From Amblyomma americanum (Eukaryota > Arthropoda > Arachnida > Ixodida > Ixodidae): a DNA stretch of 64,000 nucleotides. Position 1 is the stretch's first letter. The number at the start of each line of letters is the position of its first letter. The notes below the pieces were generated by a model. That model ran no database searches. It was not told the DNA's origin and saw only the letters and a program-made list of their open reading frames with translations. Both the position numbers and the translations under genes were made by a program. Positions 20,110 through 29,940 of the stretch are shown here, one piece after another. Location: assembly GCF_052857255.1 (NCBI RefSeq), contig NC_135506.1:74661056-74725055 (forward strand). Direction: 5' to 3'.

Positions 20110-22915
20110 CCATTTCAACACTCGCAGCCTGCCGAAGCACTATGACGATATGATGAACTTTCTAACCCTCGCCAACCATACCTTCTCCCTTATTTGTTTA
20201 TCGGAAACATGGTTGTCAGCTTCAGATGACAAAATATTTTCGATACCAAAATATCAAGCTGAATACTACCACCGTTCATCAGACCGCCATGGTGGTTCAG
20301 CAATGTTCATATCAAACGCCATCTCGTACAAACGTCGCTCTGACATCAATTTTAGCACAGATAAGTGCGAGTCAGTTTGGATTGAATTAGACCGAAATTT
20401 TCTTTCCGTTCCAAGAACACTATCATTGCTTCCATTTATCGTTCGCCGTCCTCATCTTACACCGACTTTTGCAGAGAACTGGACAGCAGTCTAACTTCTT
20501 TAAACAAAGAAAACAAAGAAATAATTATTGTAGGGGATATGAACATAAACATTATTGATACCGCTGATCATGCTTGCTCTGAATATATGAACATTCTTCT
20601 CGGTCATGGCATTGAATCATTATTAAATGTTCCAACTCTTTGTGCATCTGATTCACATGGTACGCTCATCGACCATGTGTTGTCTAACGTCCTTTTACCT
20701 CAAACCTCCGGAGTCATTAGATTCAATATAACTGATCACTACCCGGTATTCTTGCTTATAGACAGCTCAAATGAAAGCGCACCGAAAAAATCAAATAGAT
20801 ACTCCTTCGACAAAAACAGATTTATTGATTTGATAGCCAATGTTGACTGGACAGATGTGTTGCAAGAAAACTGCGCTAACGCTTCGTATAACATTTTTTC
20901 GAAGAAATTAATCGATGCAGTTGACGCATGCACAGCAGTAACGTCACTGGTAAAATGGTATTCTGCACCGCGAAATCCATGGATGACTGACGGAATACTA
21001 CGCTCTATTAGAAAAAAAAGTAACCTTCACAACAAAGTGAAAGCGCAACCGTTCAACCTCGCTTTAAAACAAAGATTCAAAATCTACTCAAAAACGCTAT
21101 CTTCTCTTATTAAACATCGTAAAAGGAGTTACTATGAAAACGAAATACTTAAAAATGGACACAACACTCATAAGAACTGGCAATTGATCAAGGAGTTTTT
21201 AAATCTCTCTGACCAAAGCGGCAACATTACAGAAATTAATGATGGTACGCGAAGTTTAACTAACCCTACGGACATAGCAAATGCGTTTAACTCATTTTTT
21301 CACAGCTTGTCAAAACGCCTACCGCTGAAATCACGCGACCCACGCGTTGTCCTTTCTCTTTCTATTTGCGTCCAACATCCCCTGATGAAGTTATAAACGT
21401 AATAATAACCTTCTTAAAAAATATCGGGTGTGGCTTAGATTCTATCCTTCCATCTAAAATTAAACTTGTTGCACACGAACTGTCGCCCGTTCTTACTAAT
21501 GTTATCAATAAGATGTTTAAGTCTGGTGACTTTCCAGATCAACTTAAAAACGGCAGTTATTCCTATACATAAGAGAGGCAATAAATACAGTTTGGCTAAT
21601 TATCATCCGATAACTATTCTTCCATTTTTCAGTAAAGTAATCGAAAAGCTCGTTGTTAACCGTCTAATGAACTACCTTCTATATTCAGCCTCCTGATACT
21701 TCATCAATTTGGTTTTCGCCCTAACTATTCCACTGAGCTCGCACTGATACAATTTACTGACAAAATTAAACACTTCATTGATAACGGACTTTGGGCGGCA
21801 GCTGTATTCATTGATTTTACGAAGGCATTTGATACAATCAATCATCCCATACTCCTTTTAAAACTAGAAGCGCTGGCAATTTGTGGGCCCACTCTTATTT
21901 TATACGTAATTACCTCGCTAACAGAACTCAGTTTGCACAAATATCGAATACTTTATCCCAACCAATTACAATTAATCAAGGAGTTCCGCAAGGATCTGTT
22001 TTAGGCCCCCTTCTATTCTTAATTTACATTAATAATCTGCAAAAATGCCTCAATAACACTGACTGCATTTTGTATGCAGAAGACACTACCGTATTTTCTT
22101 CTAGCGATAACTTAAGTGACCTAACATCAAAAATTAATGCCGACCTTATAAATTTAATGGAATGGTGCCACAGCAATCTTTTACAAATAAACCCAATTAA
22201 AACAAAGCTAATGATATTTCACTCAGAACACAAACGACTTGTCAGCGTTCCAGATGTATACCTAAATAATCACATTTTTCTCCCATCAAGTTCTGTAACA
22301 TTTCTCGGTGTGACGCTTGATTCACATTTAAAATTTAACCTTAACACTAAATCTATTAGCAAAAAAGTTGCACTCGGTATACGTATACTAATTAGAACGC
22401 GTTATTATTTCCAACAGCATATTCTTAACTCACTTTAATATGCATTCATTCATAGCCACCTCAATTACTTTTTACCATCGTGGGGTAACACGTACTATAC
22501 CCATCTTTCTTCTTTGTGTCATCTTCAAATCCAATCTGCTAGAATAATGACATTCAGCTCATACACCGCATCCAGTGCTCCCCTTTACCGCCGGCTCAAT
22601 ATCTTACCTCTCCTTTGTTCACTCCAACTGAAACTAGGTTTATTAATTTATCGCGCCCGTCACAATAGCACTACTCTCCCTATATTTACATGTTCCTGTT
22701 TGTGTAACGTTAATAATACTAGATTCGCTGAACAACATAATCTTTTGCTTCCGAATGTCAAAACTAATTATGGCTAACAGTCCGCTTTATTTTCAGCTAT
22801 CACTGTCTGGAACTCGCTACCCGTAACCATCAAATCATTCCACACCGAAGCACAATTCCATAAAAACTTGAAAAACTATGTACTGCATAATTGCCTTCAA
22901 TTGTCACGCCAGTGA
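20110..22915 (+). pseudogene. CR1-like LINE ORF2 (endonuclease and reverse transcriptase)
   Basis: Endonuclease motifs: ICLSETWLS (about 20194), GGSAMFIS, IIVGDMNIN (20527-20550), SHGTLIDHVLSN and ITDHYPVF. RT motifs: IPIHKRGNKYSLANYHPI (about 21555-21610), HQFGFRPNYSTELAL, FIDFTKAFDTINH (motif A with its Asp), GVPQGSVLGPLLFLIYIN (motif B), and YAED at 22073-22084 in place of the usual YADD. The C-terminus ends with ITVWNSLPVTIKSFHTEAQF and a stop at 22913-22915. Frames change near 20480, 21360, 21560, 21690 and 21880; in-frame stops lie near 22436 and 22775. Dead copy. Confidence 0.88.
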
Positions 22916-23110
22916 AACCTGTTAGTATTGTGTACGACTTCTATTGCCTGAGTGCTTGTTCTATGTTCTCTTTTTGTGTTTTAAAATGTGTTTTTAAAAT
23001 TTAGCATCACTAAACTGTTATTTCAGATCTTACTTTTCATTGCACCTGTGTTCCGCTATGTAATTGCTATCTGCCATATATTTATCCTACTTCAAATATG
23101 CAATTAATTA

Positions 23111-23236
23111 GAGGAGGTCCCCCTGACAGTTTTCACTTTGGGACCTCCTTCTGTAATAATCAATTTATGTACATCTTACCTATGCATCTTTTTCAATAAA
23201 CTTTCAAACAAACTTTCAAAACTTTCAAACAAAGGC
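23111..23236 (+). repeat. CR1-like LINE 3' terminus: hairpin and simple repeat
   Basis: AGGAGGTCCC (23112-23121) and GGGACCTCCT (23140-23149) form a perfect 10 bp stem with an 18-nt loop. A polyadenylation-like AATAAA (23195-23200 region) and tandem ACTTTCAAA units follow. LINE reverse transcriptases of this group are known to recognise 3' UTR structure and short terminal repeats. Confidence 0.8.
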
Positions 23237-25619
23237 GCGTTCGCTCGTTGGAATATGGGAGAAGGAAGTGGTAGTGCGTATGTTGTCACGGAGAAAGGCT
23301 GGTAGAAAAAGGATGAGAGTAGAATATAGAATATTCTTATGTGTCTTTTCCCATTTATACTATGTTTCTAACCTATTTTCGTGTGCGGAAGTGGAAACAC
23401 AGGCAGAGGAGGGCACTTACCCCTGTATTAATAAACAGTCCCGAAAGCGAAGTTCAATTCGCCGAAGCACATGACTTCCGGTTCGCTACACCTGAATGTT
23501 GCATGTAAGCTGCCATTTGAGTTACCACAAGATTTCCGCAAGGTTTTACTTGGGAGTATAGCAGTGCTTTGAGTTCTTCTGAAGGAATTAGCCGCGTCTT
23601 GTACAGTGATGTGCTGCACATTCTTTTGTTGTTGTGCTTGTCTTGTACGAATCAGTGAATGTGCAGGTATTTAAGCCTCACCTCTTACCACATATTCTGT
23701 ATTTTATGTGTGTGTATAAATCGCACTTGGCCAAGGGTAAGACACAAAGGAGAGGGGCGTGTGTAGGGCAGAATGGGGGCGGTATGCTGTTATGATTTAC
23801 AGGAAACCCACAGACATTGATGGCATTTACGATTACTTTGGGAACTTGACGATGTCTTCTCTGAATCTTTTAACATAGTACCCTACAATGACGATGCTTG
23901 CTTCTTGTACTATATTTTTTCCCCCGAGTCGTAATCTACCCTTGTGTGGATTGCGTACCTCAGGACAAGGGCTGTGAAGAGAAACTTTCTCTACGATTTT
24001 TTATTCTTTTCTAACAAAAACTACTTGGTTATATAAATTACATGACTGGTTTTTTGCTGTTCAAGCTGCAGCCTGATGATCGAAGTTCTGTTCGTTTAAT
24101 GACTCCAGGTTCTCGAAAAAGAGTTCCTTGTTATAGGTTAACACCCACGAGGGCACAGCGTTTTCACTAGGTGTACCTGTGGCTTCTGAGACTCTGGAAA
24201 TATACCTGATGTAACGACATGCCGTCGGGGGAATATGAACCCATCCTCTTCAACTTTGTGAAATTCGGAGGTCGTGATTTCGTGTGTCCCACCGGCGGCA
24301 TGTGGTTTTTTTTTCTGCAAGTTCTCTGCAGTTTCTGAATGAGTTGCGGGATTCAATAGCGGTGCGTCATCGAGAAGCTCGACGGTGCCGTCATCACCGT
24401 ATAACTTTCCTTAATGGCACCGCGAAGGTACGATAAACACAAGTTCATTTTATTGTTTGTTTCTCAAAAGTTTCCGTTGTTTATCTTTTCGCGGCTCTCC
24501 TGATGTTCCCTCGGCAGTCATAGACATATTTATGACTCAGAAATTAGGAGTTCAAAAAGAATTATTTTATTCTGTCACTGGATTCAAGCTCGTAACCCGA
24601 TTGATGAAGTCGAGACTATTAAGGGTTTCGTTATTGCTGTCTCGAAGTAAACGGCGAAGTTAAGTATGTTCAATTAAGCGCGTATACAGCCAGTGCGGTA
24701 ATCTAGGATATTTGGTTGTTCATTATCTTATAGAAAGTGGGGCTTGAGAAAGAGACCAAGATATCGAATAAGAGAAAAAGCTTTCCGTGCATCTTGTCTT
24801 CTTGCATTTCGTGGGCGAATCTTAAAACAATGCAAAGGGGTATTGGTGTCATCGTAGTTTGCTTGTGCATACACCTGGCGGTAGCGAGACGCGCATTTCA
24901 TTTTTTTTATATTTTCAAGCTTATGAAAGCTCATTATTCAGTAAGAGTTGCCTCTTTTGTATTAAAACGCGGTAATATATATATTGATATAGACCAGCTC
25001 CAATTTGTCTTCGGTTGTCCTGAAAGTGTGGAGTGGGCAGACAACTGAAGGCTGCATTGATCACAGATGCCTGCAGAGAATATTTCACACAAAATGCACA
25101 GTATTTCAAAAAGAGGAGGAAAGTAAAGAACATGCGCTGAGCACACGCTGAAGAAAAAACGGAAAAGACGCTGCGGTGATCCAATGCTGTAAGGAGTTAG
25201 CCGGTCAGTATTGTTTGTTAATTTCGATTTCACACTGACCACCGCGCCACTGCATGTCTAGACTGAATTCTGCCGCCGCCTTTTTGTTCCGGTGTTAAGT
25301 GATCTTCTGGTGAGTTAAGCTTCTCTAAAGACGAAGTTAGGCATGTGGTGGGCGGAGCCTTCTGCGTCGTCTTCTGATGGGAAGAGCCTTTAGAAAGGTG
25401 GTGCTCCTGGAAGGCGTAGGCGGGTGAGTGAGGGGCATGGGCCTCTGGGAGGTTTTACCCTCTGGTGTGATAAACGGTCAGTTGCGCCTTCTTGAGGATG
25501 TCGGTGGGTATTTAGTTGCGGGTGAGCGTCTAGAATGCGGTAGTGAGGGAATGTACAGGTATGTAAAGAGGTCCGGTGCGGCATGGTCTTCTGGAGAGAG
25601 GAGGTGAGTTAATGCTGAT
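23237..25619. other. No gene seen
   Basis: Open frames are short (under 105 codons) and without recognised domains. No repeat family was identified by eye in this stretch. Confidence 0.5.
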
Positions 25620-25858
25620 GAATGATGTTCGCCAAGAGCATAATCGACCAAAAAGGGCCATGTCACAAGGTATTTTTCTTTGTTCCAGGTTTGGTCAGAG
25701 ACACATTTGCCCCCCATCTCACCGCAGGTAGGCCGTGCACAAGGCCAGGGGAAAACGTGCATCAGTTGTATCACTAGTATGTACCCGGCCGAACTGGGAA
25801 TTGAGCACGGCACCCACGCCTACCGTGGTTCTAGGCTCAATCATCTGCGCACTAACTT
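25620..25858 (-). mobile_element. SINE-C relic, minus orientation
   Basis: Read on the minus strand, AAAAATACCTTGTGACATGGC, CCCTTTTTGGTCGATTATGC, CCGGGTACATA and CCCCTGGCCTTGTGC follow the order of the SINE-C copy at 47957-48211 (GAAAAATACCCTGTGCCATGG, CTTTTTGGCCGCAGATGCC). The tRNA-like head is poorly preserved. The minus-strand frame 25478-25813 lies mainly over this copy and is not credited as a gene. Confidence 0.6.
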
Positions 25859-26879
25859 CCATTGAAGAAAATTTCGTCCACTTAACTTGGCAGGACTATG
25901 GAGCGACATCATGAGATGGTGACCGCAACTTTCGCATCTATCTATGTTGTTTTAAACTAATCCTTTCAATTTTTTATTGCAATAGAATTAGAAGGGTTAT
26001 GAAGGCGAAATTGTCTGGTGGAGGCGTCGGCGAAGGTGCTCTTTAGGGTATTGCCCTCTCTCCACCTGTCACCTGCGAAATGTCCTCCTCTCCCCACGCC
26101 CCTCTTCCTCCTCTCTTCCCTTCACCTCATAACTTTTCGGGGAGAGGAGGGAGAGGTCGGTCAAAAAATGACTCTGCAGAAAGGAAAATAAGTAAGGAGA
26201 AAATGACTCGAACAACAGCAGGTCTACGTGTAACACAGGCAGCTTTCCGAAGAAGTATCAGTGCAAAAATGAAGCTTGCGGGAGAAATCGCTTACCGCAC
26301 TGCTTGGAAAGACCAACCTGAGCCTTAGTGGCTCCTTCGGTATCTGTGAAACAGGCACCTGCCGATGCAGTCGTGCATCGCTAACATCGGCGTCATTTTG
26401 CCGGTTTTTGTACGAGGACTCGCCGCAGTCTATCAAGTGACACATTTTGCATCATTGCGCTGCTGGCATTGGACTGGACTGTGGACTGAAATACAATAGA
26501 CTCAGAACTGGAAGAGACTGGCAGCGAAAAAGAACGCTATTGTATTTCCTCTGCATCGATACATTTCATCGCCCCATTTCTAGCTTTTTGTTTGTTTTCT
26601 AGAATACCACTTCAATTTGTGGCGACTGGGTTATGATCCTCTTACGTTAGACATCTTCCCAATGCTTTCGCGGATGCTTATACCTTTTTCTATGCTCCGC
26701 AATCAATCGTCATAGTGTCTTGATATAAAGAGAACCTGGAAAGTTTGTTAAGAATTGGATGAGATTTAAGAAATCGAATGTATGAAGCTTGCACGTGAAG
26801 CTCTAACATTTAAAATATGAATTAATCACCGATTTAAGCTCCAAAAACCTTAGGCTTCTTTTCATAGCGCCACAGAAGT
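25859..26879. other. No gene seen
   Basis: Short frames only, with a GA/CT-rich patch near 26060-26160. Confidence 0.5.
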
Positions 26880-27380
26880 GTGGAGAAGGTCAAAGTGAGA
26901 GAATTATGGCATTATTAGTAGTAATGGTTGATAATAAAATAAAAACGGAAGAAATATATGTTGCTAGCCGCGACCATAGCGGTGGCCTAGCCGTTCGAGC
27001 TACGCCTCGCATTCGGGAGGTGCGCGGATTGATCCTCATTGCCGCTGGGTATCCTCCGATGATAAAGCGGGTAGAAGCATTCTCCTGCATGGTGCAAGGC
27101 TTCTTTGGTGTGAAATGGTTGGAAAATTGGTCTTTTACCCCACCTTGAATAGACGAAACATCCTTGCGCCATGGCGCTCTTAAGCCACAGGTGCCCTTGC
27201 GTCATAAAAATTCATCGTCATCATGTTGCTAGCCGTGGCATGTGCTATTGAAGCCTGAAGTAGTACCTGAGCTGCGCCTAGTAGGAATAAAAGGGGGGAG
27301 GGAGGGGACAGAGAGGGGGCAAGAAAGGGGAGAGCGATAAAAAGAAAAGACGGGCAGGGTCGCACTGTTCTGATTGCACA
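26880..27380 (+). repeat. Repeat X, interrupted by SINE-C
   Basis: 26920-26970 plus 27236-27360, joined across the SINE, resemble 49755-49900: AATAAAAA..GGAA, TTGCTAGCC, GGCAT, TGCTATTGA/TGCCATTGA, ACCTGAGCTG, GGAATAAA, followed in both by a purine-rich run. This identifies a dispersed repeat of unknown class that pre-dates the SINE-C insertion. The purine-rich run 27295-27355 is GGGGA-rich. Confidence 0.55.
26971..27222 (+). mobile_element. SINE-C with 13-bp target-site duplication
   Basis: A tRNA-like head (GGTGGCCTAGCCGTTCGAGC, then GATTGATCCTCATTGCCGC) is followed by CCTCCGATGATAAAGCGGG, TTTTACCCCACCTTGAATAG, TGCGCCATGGCGCTCTTAAG and a 3' end CATAAAAATTCATCGTCATC. ATGTTGCTAGCCG occurs exactly at 26958-26970 and 27223-27235, the target-site duplication. 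The same family is at 47957-48211 and 25620-25858. Confidence 0.9.
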
Positions 27381-27610
27381 AGAAATGCAACAATTTCAGA
27401 TTTTCTCTGCCTTCGTCCAGAGCCTTAGAACGCTCCGACAACGCTTAGACGGCATTACCTTCGATGGCATTGGCTTTGTTCCTTTGAGGAAACATTTCCG
27501 CATTGAAAATGTACCACCGCCATAGATGACGTCACATTGAGGCCCCCTAAATTGCGCCGTGAATTTCAGAGAAACACGAACACCGTCGCGGCTTTCTTCA
27601 TGCACTGATT

Positions 27611-28471
27611 ATGTCACCACTTCAAATGCTAGCAGTGAAAGACCACATGATCTGTCTGCTAGTTTCACACATTCGAACCCTTTACGCTCCCCGAATTCCA
27701 AATGATTTTCAGTTGCCCTTTAAAATCGCAGGCTGTCCTGCGTTTTCAGTTTCCTGTGATCAAGACTGTAACTTGCTAGATTTTCCTTTGGTCCGTGCGA
27801 GTAACGGCTGGGCAGCAATAATTCCCAGTGAATGGGACACTACGGCACGCAAGAAGAAGCGCCCTCTATTAAACGCACCGCAAATAAGTTTAACCTTGTT
27901 TACCAAAGCGGAAGGTGCCTCGCGATTTTTTCTTTATACCCATTGCTTAGTTATAGCGGTGCGCGACTTCGGTTGCAACTGTCGTGTGCCATCGAGCAAA
28001 GTCGTCATCTTGCGGCGTAGCTGCGAACCCTGCATACACGCCCGCTCGCGTCGCCTGCTAGCCAGCAGTGTTTACGTGCGCCCCTGCGGCACAAATTCCT
28101 GGCGACTGATGTTTGTTACGTGGTTTCAGTGGTTTTCTATTTACTTTGCTGCCTCTTACGAAATTAATGTTAAGACGCTATCATCTTACGCTGAAATGAA
28201 GGCAGTGATTGGCCATATCGAGTATGTCATGCTGGCTTGTCATCCTCCGTTGGTCTTCTGCACTTCGTATTATTTCCCGCGAGGCGTCTCAAACAAAGCG
28301 ATGATGGCGATAGGTGCCATGTCAAAGCAAAATGAAGAAGCCGCTGCCGTCCCTACAGCTGGATGCAGCCACCCAGTGAGTTTATTTTCTCGTCAGTTAT
28401 GTTCGGGATCCGCTTTGTACTTAAACGTCGGCATGCCAAACCTAATGCTTTTTGAACGGGCCATTTTGTGA
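27611..28471 (+). CDS. Unrecognised 286-codon open frame
   Basis: The longest non-transposon frame in the central window starts at ATG 27611. Residues 160-200 are hydrophobic and aromatic (FVTWFQWFSIYFAAS), and cysteines are spread through the protein without a clear zinc-finger spacing. I recognise no family. It is not accompanied by an obvious polyadenylation signal directly after the stop. The region 27900-28100 is relatively GC-rich on both strands, which lengthens chance frames. It may be an exon, part of an unknown repeat, or chance. Confidence 0.2.
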   Translation: MSPLQMLAVKDHMICLLVSHIRTLYAPRIPNDFQLPFKIAGCPAFSVSCDQDCNLLDFPLVRASNGWAAIIPSEWDTTARKKKRPLLNAPQISLTLFTKAEGASRFFLYTHCLVIAVRDFGCNCRVPSSKVVILRRSCEPCIHARSRRLLASSVYVRPCGTNSWRLMFVTWFQWFSIYFAASYEINVKTLSSYAEMKAVIGHIEYVMLACHPPLVFCTSYYFPRGVSNKAMMAIGAMSKQNEEAAAVPTAGCSHPVSLFSRQLCSGSALYLNVGMPNLMLFERAIL

Positions 28472-29439
28472 CCTCTTTCTGTATGATCAAGTTCTTTGAA
28501 TATTTTATTCTCACAACGTAAATCGATTTTCAAATTTACAGTAAGCAACACATGAAACGCGAACAGCAATGTGAGAAGACCTTAGCTGTAGAAAGCTAAA
28601 TACTGTATAATCATGGTAATTTGAATTCAAACCCTCGAATACTCTACCTTAGAAGTGTTAATCAATCTCGCTTGTATTTCTTCTTCATGAGCTCATATGT
28701 TTGTGTTTCTCTGTTGGTATTTTCGATGTCTTGTTTTCATTTCATTTGTTCCTGATAGTGCATGTAAGGCGCTTACATGTTTGCTGTTTGTCGTGAAGGC
28801 TGTTGCGCATCTGTCACAGCAGAGCTATAAGCAAATTTTGCCCGAAAGAACAGCGAAAAACATTTGACACTTATACAAGCAATCGACACTAATATAAGCA
28901 AAATTTAATCTAGGGTGACGTATATACTTGAACAAGGCCTACTTGTATCAACTTCAAATTTTTAGTCTGGGCACCGAAGGAGAGCTAAAATAAACCTCCG
29001 GATGTTGGGCAAGCGGGGGCGTTCGGAAAGACTTTCTGAGCTATTCTAGAGCAGAGTTTATCTTCACATTGAAAGCGAGTGAAAGCGCTCTAAAGGCAAG
29101 CCCACGCTGTTGTTAGTTACGGCTCAGGAGTCTCAACTCTGTCCCTGCCCTGCCCCCTACCCCCTCGCCCCCCACCGAGAGTGACCGTGGGCGGAGTGCA
29201 CTACAAAAATTTGCTTCTCTAACGCCTGATAATCGCTTGCCTGGGAGCCCATTTTTCGGGCAAAAGGAGTGAATACATGAAAGAATAAAGCTCCAGGAGT
29301 CGGAAAGAAAACGAAGGGCCTGAAAGCGAGTTGGAACGAACTTTGCTAAGATTTCGGGGAAGCATTCGTTTACTCCGATTATTCACGTAACACCAGCATC
29401 ACAGCCTTAAAGAAACGCGCAGGTCTCCAGGATTTATGT
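28472..29439. other. No gene seen
   Basis: AT-rich sequence with a C-rich patch at 29140-29180. No repeat ends or domains recognised. Confidence 0.5.
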
Positions 29440-29940
29440 CTCCGCCGCAAAATTGCACGACTATCAGTTTTTCATAAACTTTAGCATCATCCATCACTTC
29501 ATAACGACTTTTTTTCTTTGCCTCCTTCGATTTTTGACCGCCGCGATCATCCCTTTAAAGTTAGGCGTTTCACGTGCAGAACATTTAACTATGCGCATTC
29601 ATTCTTACCACGCACATGTGACTGGAATACTCTGCGTTGACATATCGCAACCACCACTGATCCTGATAAATATTTTAATCTTATATCTTCAATAACTACT
29701 GCTTAACTCTTCGCATACATTGTTATTTTTTCATGGCTTCTTTTACAGGGTATGTTATTGCAGGGTATGTTATTAAATGATTCATTGCATTAGTGTTCTG
29801 TTTGTATAATTTTAATACTGCAGTAATCTTCGTTCTTTGCCGCGCTGCCATTCTTTTGATTCTTTTGCTTACTTATGTCATGCGAAGGGTCTTATTTTTG
29901 CTTTTGTTGTTTTATCTTTGTGGTTTTATATTTGTGCCAC
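29440..29940 (+). mobile_element. CR1-like LINE 3' end, left part
   Basis: A plus-strand frame around 29600-29697 reads DWNTLR, a stop, then HIATTTDPDKYFNLISSITTA and a stop, the typical C-terminus of a CR1-like ORF2. The 3' UTR follows and is cut at 29940, where the Gypsy fragment begins. The bases 29662-29927 recur at 33753-34018. Confidence 0.75.

Larger units (their letters stand above)
18960..23236 (+). mobile_element. CR1-like LINE, nearly full-length, inactive
   Basis: Order: probable 5' UTR (18960-19205), ORF1 (19206-20003), ORF2 with endonuclease and RT (about 20110-22915), 3' UTR with a hairpin (23112-23149) and a terminal simple repeat of ACTTTCAAA units (23197-23236). Absence of an RNase H domain, the WNSLP motif near the ORF2 C-terminus and a short-repeat 3' tail fit the CR1/L2/Jockey side of LINEs rather than the I group. 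Several frameshifts and stops make it non-autonomous. The 5' boundary is inferred and uncertain. Confidence 0.85.

Noticed and set aside
27526..27533. CRE-like TGACGTCA palindromes (also near 35004)
   Set aside because: An 8-mer is expected by chance in 64 kb and no promoter context is seen.
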